Shown here: positions 9,023 through 18,353 of the stretch, piece by piece
How the letters are laid out: every line of letters begins with the position of its first letter
Position numbering within the stretch: the first letter of the stretch is position 1
Assembly: GCA_016722505.1 (NCBI GenBank)
Contig: JADKJH010000001.1
Coordinates: 62,001 to 126,000, forward strand
Source: Holophagaceae bacterium
Lineage (GTDB): Bacteria > Acidobacteriota > Holophagae > Holophagales > Holophagaceae
Reading direction: 5' to 3'
DNA length: 64,000 nt
Translations under genes and position numbers: made by a program
The notes under the pieces: generated by a model
What the model was told of the DNA's origin: nothing
The model's database searches: none
What the model saw: the letters and a program-made list of their open reading frames with translations, nothing else

Positions 9023-9543
9023 TTCTCCGCATCTTTCGACGCGAGTTCGTCTAATGCCTTTTTCGAGCCTTCGTGGCCAGCTTCTGCAGCATGTTCGAAC
9101 CACATTCTGGCCTGTACTGAATCCTTCATTCCCCCATGCCCGAAGCGAAGCAGTTCCGCTAGCTTTGCCATGGCTTCCACATGCCCGCCCTCTGCGGCTT
9201 TACGGAACCAGCGCCGAGCCTCGGCTCCATCCAGGGGAGTTTCGGGGCCGCCCTTTAGGAAGGCCATCCCGCGTTCGAAACAAGCCTTTGGATCGCCTTC
9301 CTCGGCCTTGGCCTGATGGCGTCGCCCCGTCATGCTCCAATGCATACCGCGGCGGGTTGACGTCCAGAAGAAGAAAAAGAACAGTGCTGGCACCACGATT
9401 CCAATGCCAAGGAATGTGGCCACGACCCAAGCCGGGGCAAGCAGATGCACGAAGCCGATGAAGCTCAGGGCAAAGCCCAAAATACCCAAGATCACCAGCA
9501 CCCGCAGGGCACGAGAAGAAGCCAGAAGAGCCACTTGAACCAT
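9019..9543 (-). CDS. Membrane-anchored Sel1-repeat protein
   Basis: 174 residues. Two hydrophobic helices near the N-terminus (residues about 15-60, VLVILGILGFALSFIGFV and VVATFLGIGIVVPALFFFFF) are followed by Sel1-like repeats: ACFERGMAFLKGG, AEARRWFRKAAEGGHVEAMAKLAELLRFG and ARMWFEHAAEAGHEGSKKAL. Such repeats mediate protein contacts. It is the second of two adjacent Sel1 genes that overlap by 52 bases, which suggests a shared origin and joint expression. Confidence 0.75.
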   Translation of the reverse strand: MVQVALLASSRALRVLVILGILGFALSFIGFVHLLAPAWVVATFLGIGIVVPALFFFFFWTSTRRGMHWSMTGRRHQAKAEEGDPKACFERGMAFLKGGPETPLDGAEARRWFRKAAEGGHVEAMAKLAELLRFGHGGMKDSVQARMWFEHAAEAGHEGSKKALDELASKDAEN

Positions 9544-10139
9544 GGACCATGGATCGCTTCACCCATCCATTCATCCAATCCATCGGCCATCGTGTTTGCG
9601 ATGCGCATCAGCGGATCCCGCGGGGATTCGGAAGGCAGCGGCAGCAAAGCGCTGCGGGATGGCGACCTAAATTCGAGTTTCTCGGCGCGCCGATGCCAGA
9701 AGCCCGCCATCTCGGCGTCCGGCTCCATGCCCTCCCCTTTTTCATAAGCTCCTGCCAACCATTCAGCCGCGGTTCTCCAGCCCATTTCGGCCGCCCGGCG
9801 ATAGGCAGTGCGCCCCTCCTCTGGATTTGCGGCCATGCCAATGCCCCAACGCAGCATTTCACCCATCCGGAAGGTGGCCTCCGCGTGGCCCAGCACTGCG
9901 GCCCGGCGATAATAATCCATGGCCTTTTCCCGCAGGCCAATGCCATATCCGCCACCCTCACAGTAGAGCCCTAATTCGAAATGTGCTTCCGCGTTATCCA
10001 GCTTCGCCGCGCGTTCAAGGTAGGCAATGCCCTGAGGCACGTTGTACGCATTCCGGCCCCAGCGCAACCAAGCTGCGCCGGGATCCTTCGTGAACTTCGA
10101 GCATAGGGCGCGGATGCCATTTTCAAGAGCTGAGAGCAT
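9492..10139 (-). CDS. Sel1-repeat protein with C-terminal membrane segment
   Basis: 215 residues with four Sel1-like repeats (GIAYLERAAKLDNAEAHFELG, KAMDYYRRAAVLGHAEATFRMG, GRTAYRRAAEMGWRTAAEWLAG and MAGFWHRRAEKL) and a hydrophobic C-terminus (WFKWLFWLLLVPCGCW). The 3' end overlaps the next Sel1 gene by 52 bases in another frame. The C-terminal helix here and the N-terminal helices of its partner suggest the two once formed one protein, or that both dock at the inner membrane. Confidence 0.72.
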   Translation of the reverse strand: MLSALENGIRALCSKFTKDPGAAWLRWGRNAYNVPQGIAYLERAAKLDNAEAHFELGLYCEGGGYGIGLREKAMDYYRRAAVLGHAEATFRMGEMLRWGIGMAANPEEGRTAYRRAAEMGWRTAAEWLAGAYEKGEGMEPDAEMAGFWHRRAEKLEFRSPSRSALLPLPSESPRDPLMRIANTMADGLDEWMGEAIHGPWFKWLFWLLLVPCGCW

Positions 10140-10143
10140 GGAC

Positions 10144-10704
10144 CTATCTTCGCACGGCCCTACTACTCAACGCGGTTTTCAGCTCGGATTCAGCACGCCC
10201 CTGCGCGTAACCAGACCAGCGCGTTCGCAGCTTCCCCTTTTCATCCACGATGATCGTGGTTGGAATGCCACTGATGGGTCCGAAGGGTTCCAATGACCCT
10301 CGATTCTCGGGCACAAAAGCTTTGAGTGGCATCGGGTGGCCGCTGAGGTAGGCATTCACGTCCGTGAATCCACCATCGTCAACAGAAATAGGAAGCACCG
10401 CGTAGCGGCTGTCGGCCTCGGCCTGGAGCTTCGCCACCTCGGGGAGGCTTGCCCTGCATGGAGGGCACCAGGTGGCCCAAACATCCACCACCACGACTTT
10501 CCCAGCGTATTCGACCAAGGTATGGCGGCCCCCTTCGGCATCCAAGAAAGCCACGGAGCGCACATCGGCGCCAACGCGCGGCGAGTTGTCGCGTTTCACC
10601 CTCCAGATACCGAACAAGAGCACCAGGCCAACCAGACCGAGTGTCGCGAAACAACCCCAGCGGCCCCACTGCTCGCGTATGCGTTCCATCGCGTCTTCAC
10701 TCAT
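10144..10704 (-). CDS. TlpA/ResA-like thioredoxin, membrane anchored
   Basis: 186 residues. ATG at 10704 with GGAGG 6 bases upstream. One N-terminal transmembrane helix (CFATLGLVGLVLLFGIW) anchors a periplasmic thioredoxin domain with the active site WATWCPPCRASLPEV and the cis-Pro region SGIPTTIIVDEKG. Members reduce disulfides in exported or cytochrome c proteins. It precedes the Sel1 genes on the same strand (4-base gap), suggesting one transcript. A neighbouring rhodanese gene diverges from it. Confidence 0.88.
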   Translation of the reverse strand: MSEDAMERIREQWGRWGCFATLGLVGLVLLFGIWRVKRDNSPRVGADVRSVAFLDAEGGRHTLVEYAGKVVVVDVWATWCPPCRASLPEVAKLQAEADSRYAVLPISVDDGGFTDVNAYLSGHPMPLKAFVPENRGSLEPFGPISGIPTTIIVDEKGKLRTRWSGYAQGRAESELKTALSSRAVRR

Positions 10705-10730
10705 CGCCGCCCTCCATGGCAAAGTAAAGC

Positions 10731-11567
10731 ATGGCATCACCAATCATCTCCCCAAAGGAACTTGCTGCGCTTGAAGCCGCAGTTTTGTTGGATGCGCGCT
10801 CGAAAACAGCTTTTGATGCGGGTCATCTGCGGGGTGCGCTGAACGTGGATCCGGGCGTGCAATTAAGCGCTGCCTCATCGCCTGGTTTTGATCCAGCAAC
10901 AGGCGGGCGGCATCCGCTGCCATCCCTAAGCCAGTGGCGGACGACCCTGGGCTTACTGGGCATCGGGTCTGGTACGCCTGTGGTCATCTACGACGATCAA
11001 GCCGGCGCCAACGCCGCCGCAAGAGCCTGGTGGATGCTGAAGGCCATCGGCCATGAGGCCGCGCAGGTTCTGGACGGCGGCTTGAAGGCTGCTCTGGGCG
11101 CTGGGCTCGACCTCACATCTGATCCACCCACCGCAGAACCCTGCGCGCACTACCCCGCCACTGCCTGGCTGCTTCCCACGGTGGATCTCGATGTGGTGGA
11201 AAAGCTCGCGAAGCATCCCGAATGGCGAGTGGTGGATGTACGTGCCAGCGAGCGATATCAGGGGATCACAGAGCCATTGGATCCCGTGGCTGGCCATATC
11301 CCTGGCGCTGTGAACCTTGCCTTCTCCAACAATGTTGACGCCGAAGGCCGCTTTAAGTCCCCCGCGGAACTACGCGCGCTCTATACCCAGTTGCTGGGTG
11401 GCCTGCGCCCGGACCATCTCGTCGTCCATTGCGGCTCTGGCATCACCGCCTGCCATACACTGCTGGCCCTGGAGCATGCAGGCCTGCCGGGCTCGGCGCT
11501 CTATGCGGGCAGCTGGAGTGAATGGTGCCGCAGCGGCAAGCCTGTTGCGACTGGCGTGGAACCGTGA
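10731..11567 (+). CDS. Thiosulfate/3-mercaptopyruvate sulfurtransferase (two-domain rhodanese)
   Basis: 278 residues in two rhodanese domains. The first has LLDARSKTAFDAGHLRGALNVD and VIYDDQAGANAAARAWW; the second has VVDVRASERYQG and the catalytic loop CGSGITAC with the persulfide cysteine. The CGSG(I/V)TAC loop is the type seen in bacterial sulfurtransferases. It transfers sulfane sulfur to thiophilic acceptors. The MFS transporter gene follows 19 bases later on the same strand. Confidence 0.88.
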   Translation: MASPIISPKELAALEAAVLLDARSKTAFDAGHLRGALNVDPGVQLSAASSPGFDPATGGRHPLPSLSQWRTTLGLLGIGSGTPVVIYDDQAGANAAARAWWMLKAIGHEAAQVLDGGLKAALGAGLDLTSDPPTAEPCAHYPATAWLLPTVDLDVVEKLAKHPEWRVVDVRASERYQGITEPLDPVAGHIPGAVNLAFSNNVDAEGRFKSPAELRALYTQLLGGLRPDHLVVHCGSGITACHTLLALEHAGLPGSALYAGSWSEWCRSGKPVATGVEP

Positions 11568-11586
11568 ACCCCCGGCGCCACCCTTC

Positions 11587-12759
11587 ATGAATCCATGGCG
11601 CGGCCTGGGCGGCCTACCGCGCGATGTGTGGGTGCTGTCGGCTGCCACCTTCATCAATCGCGCCGGGACCATGGCCCTGCCTTTTCTCGCGCTCTACCTG
11701 ATGAAACAGATGGGCCTGGGCGCGGCGCGGGCGGGCCAGGGTTTCATCGTCTTTGGTCTGGGCGCGATGATCGCCGCCCCGCTGGGAGGCTGGCTGGCAG
11801 ACCGGTTCGGCCCCTTGAAAGTCATGCGGGCCTCACTGCTGTTGTCCGGCCTGCTGATGCTGGCCTTGCCGCTCGTCAAGGACGTGCGCAGCTTTTTTCT
11901 GCTCATCGGCTTTTGGGCATTGGTGAGCGAAGGCTTCCGGCCCGCGTCCATGTCTATCCTCACCGACCTGGCGCCGCCAGAACTGCGGAAGGCTGTGTTC
12001 AGCCTGAATCGGCTGGCTATCAATCTGGGCATGAGCGTGGGCCCGGCGCTGGGCGGATTCATCGCCACGCGTTCCTATCACGGGCTTTTCTGGGTGGATG
12101 GCGCCACGACACTGGCTGCGTGGGCCGTGCTGATGCTGATGGTGCGCAACCGGCCCCACAAACATGAGGCCGGTAAAGGGTTTCCGCTGGTCTCGGCGCT
12201 GCGGGATCCGGTGCTGGGTTATTTCCTGTTCGCGATCATTCCAGTAGTGATCGTGTTCTTCCAGCATGAGGGCCCGATGCCGATCTACCTTGTCCGGGAT
12301 CTCAAGCTACGGGAAAGCTTTTACGGTTCACTGTTCACGATCAACACGTTGATGATCGTGGCCCTCGAGGTGCGGCTCAATCTGGCCACTGCGCACTGGC
12401 CCCACCGCCGGACGCTGATGCTTGGCAGCCTGCTCTACGCCGTCGGATTCGGTGCCATGGCGTTGGCTCACACACCCGGCATGATCGTGGCGACTGTGGT
12501 GGTCTGGACCTTTGGTGAAATGACCCTGTTTCCAGCCATGTCTGACTATGTGGCCTCCATCGCGCCCCAAGCCCAGCGAGGTGCCTACATGGGGATCTAC
12601 GCACTGACCTTCAGCCTGGCCTTCAGTTTCGGCCCCTGGCTTGGAACCTGGATGCTCGATGCCTGGGGCGGCCTCGTGCTTTGGCCCTTGATGGGGGTCC
12701 TCGGAATGGTGTCGGCGCTGGCGCTGGCGCGAATTCGGCCCAGCACCCAGGCTTTCTAG
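11587..12759 (+). CDS. Major facilitator superfamily transporter
   Basis: 390 residues from the ATG at 11587 (MNPWRGLGGLPRDVW); the open frame upstream is a shadow of the rhodanese gene. About twelve hydrophobic helices and the MFS loop 2-3 motif GGWLADRFGPLKVM are present. Substrate cannot be told; related proteins are drug or metabolite exporters. Likely co-transcribed with the rhodanese. Confidence 0.85.
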   Translation: MNPWRGLGGLPRDVWVLSAATFINRAGTMALPFLALYLMKQMGLGAARAGQGFIVFGLGAMIAAPLGGWLADRFGPLKVMRASLLLSGLLMLALPLVKDVRSFFLLIGFWALVSEGFRPASMSILTDLAPPELRKAVFSLNRLAINLGMSVGPALGGFIATRSYHGLFWVDGATTLAAWAVLMLMVRNRPHKHEAGKGFPLVSALRDPVLGYFLFAIIPVVIVFFQHEGPMPIYLVRDLKLRESFYGSLFTINTLMIVALEVRLNLATAHWPHRRTLMLGSLLYAVGFGAMALAHTPGMIVATVVVWTFGEMTLFPAMSDYVASIAPQAQRGAYMGIYALTFSLAFSFGPWLGTWMLDAWGGLVLWPLMGVLGMVSALALARIRPSTQAF

Positions 12760-12765
12760 GCATTT

Positions 12766-13200
12766 CTACGGAAGCATCAGGTCCCGGCGATCAACAAGCT
12801 TGTACTTGGCATTCTTCCAGGTAGCGTCTTTGGGCTCGACATTGATTTCGTCGGGCTTCAACTCCTTCGGCTTGTGTTTTGGATTGCCATCAAACAGGAA
12901 GACCTGTTCGAGTTCGCGAAAGGCTTCGTTGCCTTCTGGCAGCATCACGTATCGCACGATCCATTGAGAGATGCGCGGGTCATCCGCATCAGCCATGCCG
13001 TAAACCTCGTAAAGGTAATGGCGGGTGTCCACCAAGGCTACAGCATGGCTCGCGGCCCGCAGCCAGCTTGGCGGCGCAGGCTCCCCGTGGAATGGAGGAA
13101 CGGCTCCGATGGAGCGCGATCCGTCAGGCTCTTCTCCAGCTTGCATGGGAAGAGAGAGTAGGAAGGCGGAAAGCAAGAAGGGAAAGACTACGTGTCGCAT
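12766..13200 (-). CDS. Secreted hypothetical protein
   Basis: 144 residues from the ATG at 13200, which gives the signal peptide MRHVVFPFLLSAFLLSLPMQAG; the frame upstream is open but not protein-like. The mature region contains VALVDTRHYLYEVYGMADADDPRISQWIVRYVMLPEG and a Lys/Asp-rich C-terminus. No family recognised. It is convergent with the MFS gene, 6 bases away. Confidence 0.55.
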   Translation of the reverse strand: MRHVVFPFLLSAFLLSLPMQAGEEPDGSRSIGAVPPFHGEPAPPSWLRAASHAVALVDTRHYLYEVYGMADADDPRISQWIVRYVMLPEGNEAFRELEQVFLFDGNPKHKPKELKPDEINVEPKDATWKNAKYKLVDRRDLMLP

Positions 13201-13454
13201 AAGGTCCGAACTCCCAATGACTCTGATTACAGCCTGACTTGCTAGGCGATTGTTGCCCGTCAATTTTCTGTAATTTCCATCACCTTTTGGATCTAGGACT
13301 CCCAGAGCAATTCTGCCTCGCCATGAACGCGGTCGGGGGGCCCATGCCCTCCTACCCCCCACCGTTCGCCGGTCGTTTTCTTCCGCTCATCGAAGCGGTG
13401 GGAACCAACTTGCCGATCCCCGTTAAGCTGGAGCCATAGCTTCCGGAGGCACCA

Positions 13455-14195
13455 ATGAGCGAGTCCGAATCCCTGTATGGAACCCCTGAAAAACCAGCGG
13501 CCCCGCCCCCATCGCTAGGGTTGATGGACCAATTCATCGGGGTGTTCACAGAGCCTGTGGTGACGTTCAAGAAGCTGCAGGCAGCGCCGTCTTGGGTTGG
13601 AGCCCTGGTGGTCCTGATCCTCACCAGCCTGCTGGTGGCCGGGGTCTGGGGCTTCAAGGTGGACGTGGATGCCATGCTGCGTCCCGGCTTCGAAGCCAAT
13701 CCGAAAATGACCCAGGAACAGATGGACCAGGCGATCTCCTTTATGGGGCGCTTCTTCCCCTACATCGCCATCGTTCAAACGCTCATCATCATTCCGATCG
13801 CGGTCTTCTTCATGGCCCTCATCTACTGGTTGGTCGGCAAGGCGGCATCCGAAGGCGAACCTCCTTCATACACCCACGCCCTCAGCGCCACGGTGGTGCC
13901 CAGTTTGGTGATGGTGCCCCATTCCTTCCTGATCCTCGTGATGGCCTTCCTGCGTCCCGTGGGCGGCCTCACCCCCGAGAAGCTCGCCCCCAGTTCCGCC
14001 GGATTCTTTGTGAACGCCGCGAACCCGAAGGTCCACGCCCTGCTCTACGCCCTGGATCCATTCACCATCGGCAGCCTCGTCCTGGGATTCCTCGCCCTCC
14101 GCCACACCATGCGGATGAAGACCGGTGGCGCCCTTGCCTGCACAATGTTGGCGGTCCTCTTCACCCTCGGATTCCGCGTCCTCGGAGCCAAGTAG
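13455..14195 (+). CDS. Yip1-domain integral membrane protein
   Basis: 246 residues, GGAGG 5 bases before the ATG. The cytoplasmic N-terminus (LMDQFIGVFTEPVVTFKKL) matches the start of bacterial Yip1 domain proteins, followed by five or so membrane helices. It ends one base before the MacA-like gene, so the two are co-translated. Yip1-like proteins often precede MacAB-type export genes in acidobacteria; the role is unknown. Confidence 0.78.
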   Translation: MSESESLYGTPEKPAAPPPSLGLMDQFIGVFTEPVVTFKKLQAAPSWVGALVVLILTSLLVAGVWGFKVDVDAMLRPGFEANPKMTQEQMDQAISFMGRFFPYIAIVQTLIIIPIAVFFMALIYWLVGKAASEGEPPSYTHALSATVVPSLVMVPHSFLILVMAFLRPVGGLTPEKLAPSSAGFFVNAANPKVHALLYALDPFTIGSLVLGFLALRHTMRMKTGGALACTMLAVLFTLGFRVLGAK

Positions 14196-15460
14196 ATGGC
14201 AAGCCGCAAGAACAAGATCCTCCTCGGAGTTGGCGTGGCCCTGGTGGCCCTCATCGGCCTCGGCATAGCCTTCGGTAGCAGCAAGGAAGATCCCGACGCC
14301 TATTCCTGGGATCTGATTTCCAAGGGCGACATCCGCGAAACCATCCAGGCTTCCGGTGAAATCCAGGCCAAGACCCGCGTGAATGTGGGCACCAACGTGG
14401 CCGGTGAGATCAAGGCCATCCATGTGGTGGACGGGCAGGAAGTGAAGGCCGGAGAACTGTTGGTGACCATTGACCAGATCCGGCTTCAACAGGAAATGGC
14501 CCGCGCCACAGCGGCTCTGGACGGCGCGAAGAAGGATGCCGAGCGCATGAAAGCCACCATGGACCGTGCTGAGCAAACCTTTATACGGCAGGAAAGCCTC
14601 TTCAAGCAGGGACTCATCAGCGACGAGGATTTCCGCCAGGCCAGGCTCGTTAAACAGAATGCGGAACTCACGTTCCAAGGGGCCAAGTCAAACACTGCGC
14701 AAAGCGAAGCGAATCTTGGATCCATGCGCGACAACCTGAGCAAGACGACCCTGCGGGCACCCATTGATGGCCGCATCACGAGCCTGAAAGCAGAGAAGGG
14801 CGAGATGGCCATCCCAGGTATGAGCAACCTTCCGGGCGCCACGCTGATGATCATTTCCGACATGCACGAGCTGATGGCCGAAGTGAAAGTCAATGAAAGC
14901 GAGGTGGTCCGCGTCAAGCCAGGTCAAGTGTCTCAAGTGACGGTGGAATCCCTTCAAGGCCGTGTCTTCACCGGCAAGGTGGCCGAAGTGGCCACCGGCA
15001 GCGAGGGCACCGGCGCCGACGCCAACATGTACAAGGTGAAGGTCGCCCTGGACATGTCGGCGAAGGATGTGGACAAGCTGCGGCCCGGCATGAGTGCTCG
15101 GGCCGTCATTCTCACCAGTGAAGTGAAGAACGTGCTGCGCGTGCCCTTGCAGGCTGTGCTGGAACGGGATGGATCCTTAGAGGAAGCCCAGAAACAGGGC
15201 CTCCTGGCCCCGGCTTCCCACAGCGTGGCCATGGCCGTGAAGAACGGAAAGGCGCAGGAGATTCCGGTGCAGACGGGCATCGCCAACACCCAGTATTTTG
15301 AAGCCAAGGGCGGCCTGAACGAGGGCGACAAGGTGCTCACGGGCCCCATCCGCAAACTCAAGGACTTGAAAGACCGGGCTTCGGTGAAGCTGAAAGCCAG
15401 GTCCGACACGGAGCTGGAAGCGGCCGCGAAAAAACGCAAGGCCGGCGCGGAGAAAAAATA

Positions 15461-15461
<1 letters not shown>
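14196..15461 (+). CDS. MacA-like periplasmic adaptor (HlyD/RND-MFP family)
   Basis: 421 residues. An N-terminal membrane anchor (LLGVGVALVALIGLGIAF) is followed by the lipoyl half (GEIQAKTRVNVGTNVAGEIKAIHVVDGQEVKAGELLVTID), a long coiled-coil hairpin (about residues 100-170), the second lipoyl half (LRAPIDGRITSLKAEKGEMA) and beta-barrel domains (VNESEVVRVKPGQVSQVTVES). It should bridge the inner-membrane ABC permease to an outer-membrane channel. Its stop overlaps the permease start (TAATG). Confidence 0.9.
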
Positions 15462-16681
<1,220 letters not shown>

Positions 16682-16684
<3 letters not shown>

Positions 16685-16790
16685 GCCATGAGCTATGAGC
16701 TTCATGGGGATACGGTCGGAGGCCGCGACCTTACTAAAGGCGCGCCGGAGGCGCCTCCAAATCACCTCATAGCTCGTACCTCATAGCTCA
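16682..16790. repeat. Heptad-armed inverted repeat, second copy
   Basis: Left arm TGAGCCATGAGCTATGAG starts at the stop codon of the permease gene and right arm CTCATAGCTCGTACCTCATA begins at 16766. The right arm is built from 7-base units (GAGCTAT, GAGGTAC, GAGCTAT). Internally, a GGTCG/CGACC hairpin and a GGCGC/GCGCC hairpin are separated by ACTA, as in the copy at 7425-7522. Confidence 0.7.
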
Positions 16791-16826
16791 CAACCCCGCC
16801 AGGCGTAATCCCGGCGATACTGCATC

Positions 16827-18185
16827 ATGCTCCTGCCACATCCATGGATGATCTTCGGCCTCGGCCTTGGCCTGCTGCTGGCTGTCTGGCTGCTGCGGAG
16901 ATGGATCCGGCGCCGGGTCTACCGCGCGGCGGTGCGCACGCGGCGGGAACTGGGTTTCCACTTGAATCCCATCACTGTCACCAGGAAACAGAAACTGAAA
17001 CGCGAACTGGTGGAAGATCCCCGGCTCCAGGCCCTGGTGCGGGAAGAGTGCGCCAACACCGGCACCGAAGAAGCCCAGGCCTGGATGCGCGTGACGGATT
17101 ATCTGGACGAGATCATCCCGAATTTCAATCTGCTGACGGCCTACCGTTTCGGCAAGAAAGCCGCGTCCGTGCTGCTGCGGTCTTTTTATCGCGTGCGCAT
17201 CGGCCGCAGCGCCGAGGCGCAGCTGAATTGCATCCCCCGCCATGCGTCGGTGGTCTATGTCATGAACCACCGCAGCAACGCCGATTACCTGCTGGTGGCC
17301 TTCCTTCTGGCGAACCGCGTGGCCATTTCCTACGCCGTGGGCGAATGGGCCCGCATCTGGCCCCTGGAGCGCCTGTTCAAGAGTTTTGGTTCGTTCTTCG
17401 TGCGCCGTAAATTCCGCGACCCGCTCTACCACGCGGTGCTGGAACGCTACGTGCAACGGGCGGTCGAAGCAGGCATCACCCAAGGTATTTTCCTGGAAGG
17501 CGGGCTGAGCCGCGACGGCGCTCTGCAACCGCCGAAGCTGGGCCTGCTGGACTACATGGCCCGCGCCAACGCGAAGGAGCTCGTCTTCATTCCTGTAGGT
17601 ATCAATTACGATCGCGTGGTCGAGGACAGCACCCTGGTCCGCGAACTAAGCGGCCTGCCCAAGCGCGGGCTCCACATCAATTTCCGGCGCTCCGCATTCT
17701 GGCTTTTTGGGCTCATGTTCCGAGGCACGCTTGGCCGCTTCTACCGGTTTGGATATGCCATCGCGAACTTCGGCCCGCCCCTCAACATCGGCGAACTTAC
17801 TGATGGCGCCGATATATGGGGCATGGAATGGGAGGAACGCAAACCCGTCATGGACCGAGTGGCGCACAAGCTGCTGCAGGCCGTCGGAGACCAGGTTCCC
17901 ATCACACCCGTAGCCATGGTGGCTTGGTGCTGGATGCAGATGAAAAGCGAATCCGTGAGCCCTCTGGCCCTGCGCCAAAAAGCCTTGGAAACCCTGGCCT
18001 GGGCTGCAGAGCGGAACCTCCCGCTGTACATGGCCAGGGGGAATTTCCAGCGCATTTTCGAGATGGGCCTACGGGTGCTAACCCTGCGGGGCATCCTGGT
18101 GGCCGACGCCGACACTTTGAAATCGGATCCCGAAAAAGCGCTCCTGCTCAACTACTACGCCAATAGCATCGCCCATCATTTCTGA
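16827..18185 (+). CDS. PlsB-like 1-acyltransferase (phospholipid/glycerol-3-phosphate acyltransferase family)
   Basis: 452 residues with an N-terminal membrane anchor. The acyltransferase blocks are visible: NHRSNADYLL (block I, His-x4-Asp), GSFFVRRKF (block II), FLEGGLSRDG (block III) and FIPVGINYDRVVED (block IV). These match the PlsB/GNPAT branch rather than PlsC. It is much shorter than classical PlsB (about 800 residues), as in many environmental bacteria. Expected to acylate glycerol-3-phosphate or a related substrate at the inner membrane. Confidence 0.82.
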   Translation: MLLPHPWMIFGLGLGLLLAVWLLRRWIRRRVYRAAVRTRRELGFHLNPITVTRKQKLKRELVEDPRLQALVREECANTGTEEAQAWMRVTDYLDEIIPNFNLLTAYRFGKKAASVLLRSFYRVRIGRSAEAQLNCIPRHASVVYVMNHRSNADYLLVAFLLANRVAISYAVGEWARIWPLERLFKSFGSFFVRRKFRDPLYHAVLERYVQRAVEAGITQGIFLEGGLSRDGALQPPKLGLLDYMARANAKELVFIPVGINYDRVVEDSTLVRELSGLPKRGLHINFRRSAFWLFGLMFRGTLGRFYRFGYAIANFGPPLNIGELTDGADIWGMEWEERKPVMDRVAHKLLQAVGDQVPITPVAMVAWCWMQMKSESVSPLALRQKALETLAWAAERNLPLYMARGNFQRIFEMGLRVLTLRGILVADADTLKSDPEKALLLNYYANSIAHHF

Positions 18186-18288
18186 TCGTCCGGACCTACC
18201 TCCTCGCGACAACTGAAGTCTTAATTCCGACCTCAGGCATTCCATGGCCCACCCAATACGCAAGATGGCCTTGATGAATGCAGCCTGC

Positions 18289-18309
18289 TGTGGATTATGG
18301 ATTGTGGAT
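18289..18309. repeat. Three tandem heptads
   Basis: TGTGGAT, TATGGAT and TGTGGAT are exact contiguous 7-base units in a short intergenic region ahead of the ABC exporter gene. They share the 7-base period of the other repeats in the window. Confidence 0.5.
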
Positions 18310-18353
18310 TACGCTGATTCACATGGTCTGAGTGCAGCTAAGATTTAAATTCC

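Noticed and set aside
11317..11586. Upstream extension of the MFS transporter
   Set aside because: It lies within the rhodanese gene; the ATG at 11587 starts the first membrane helix.
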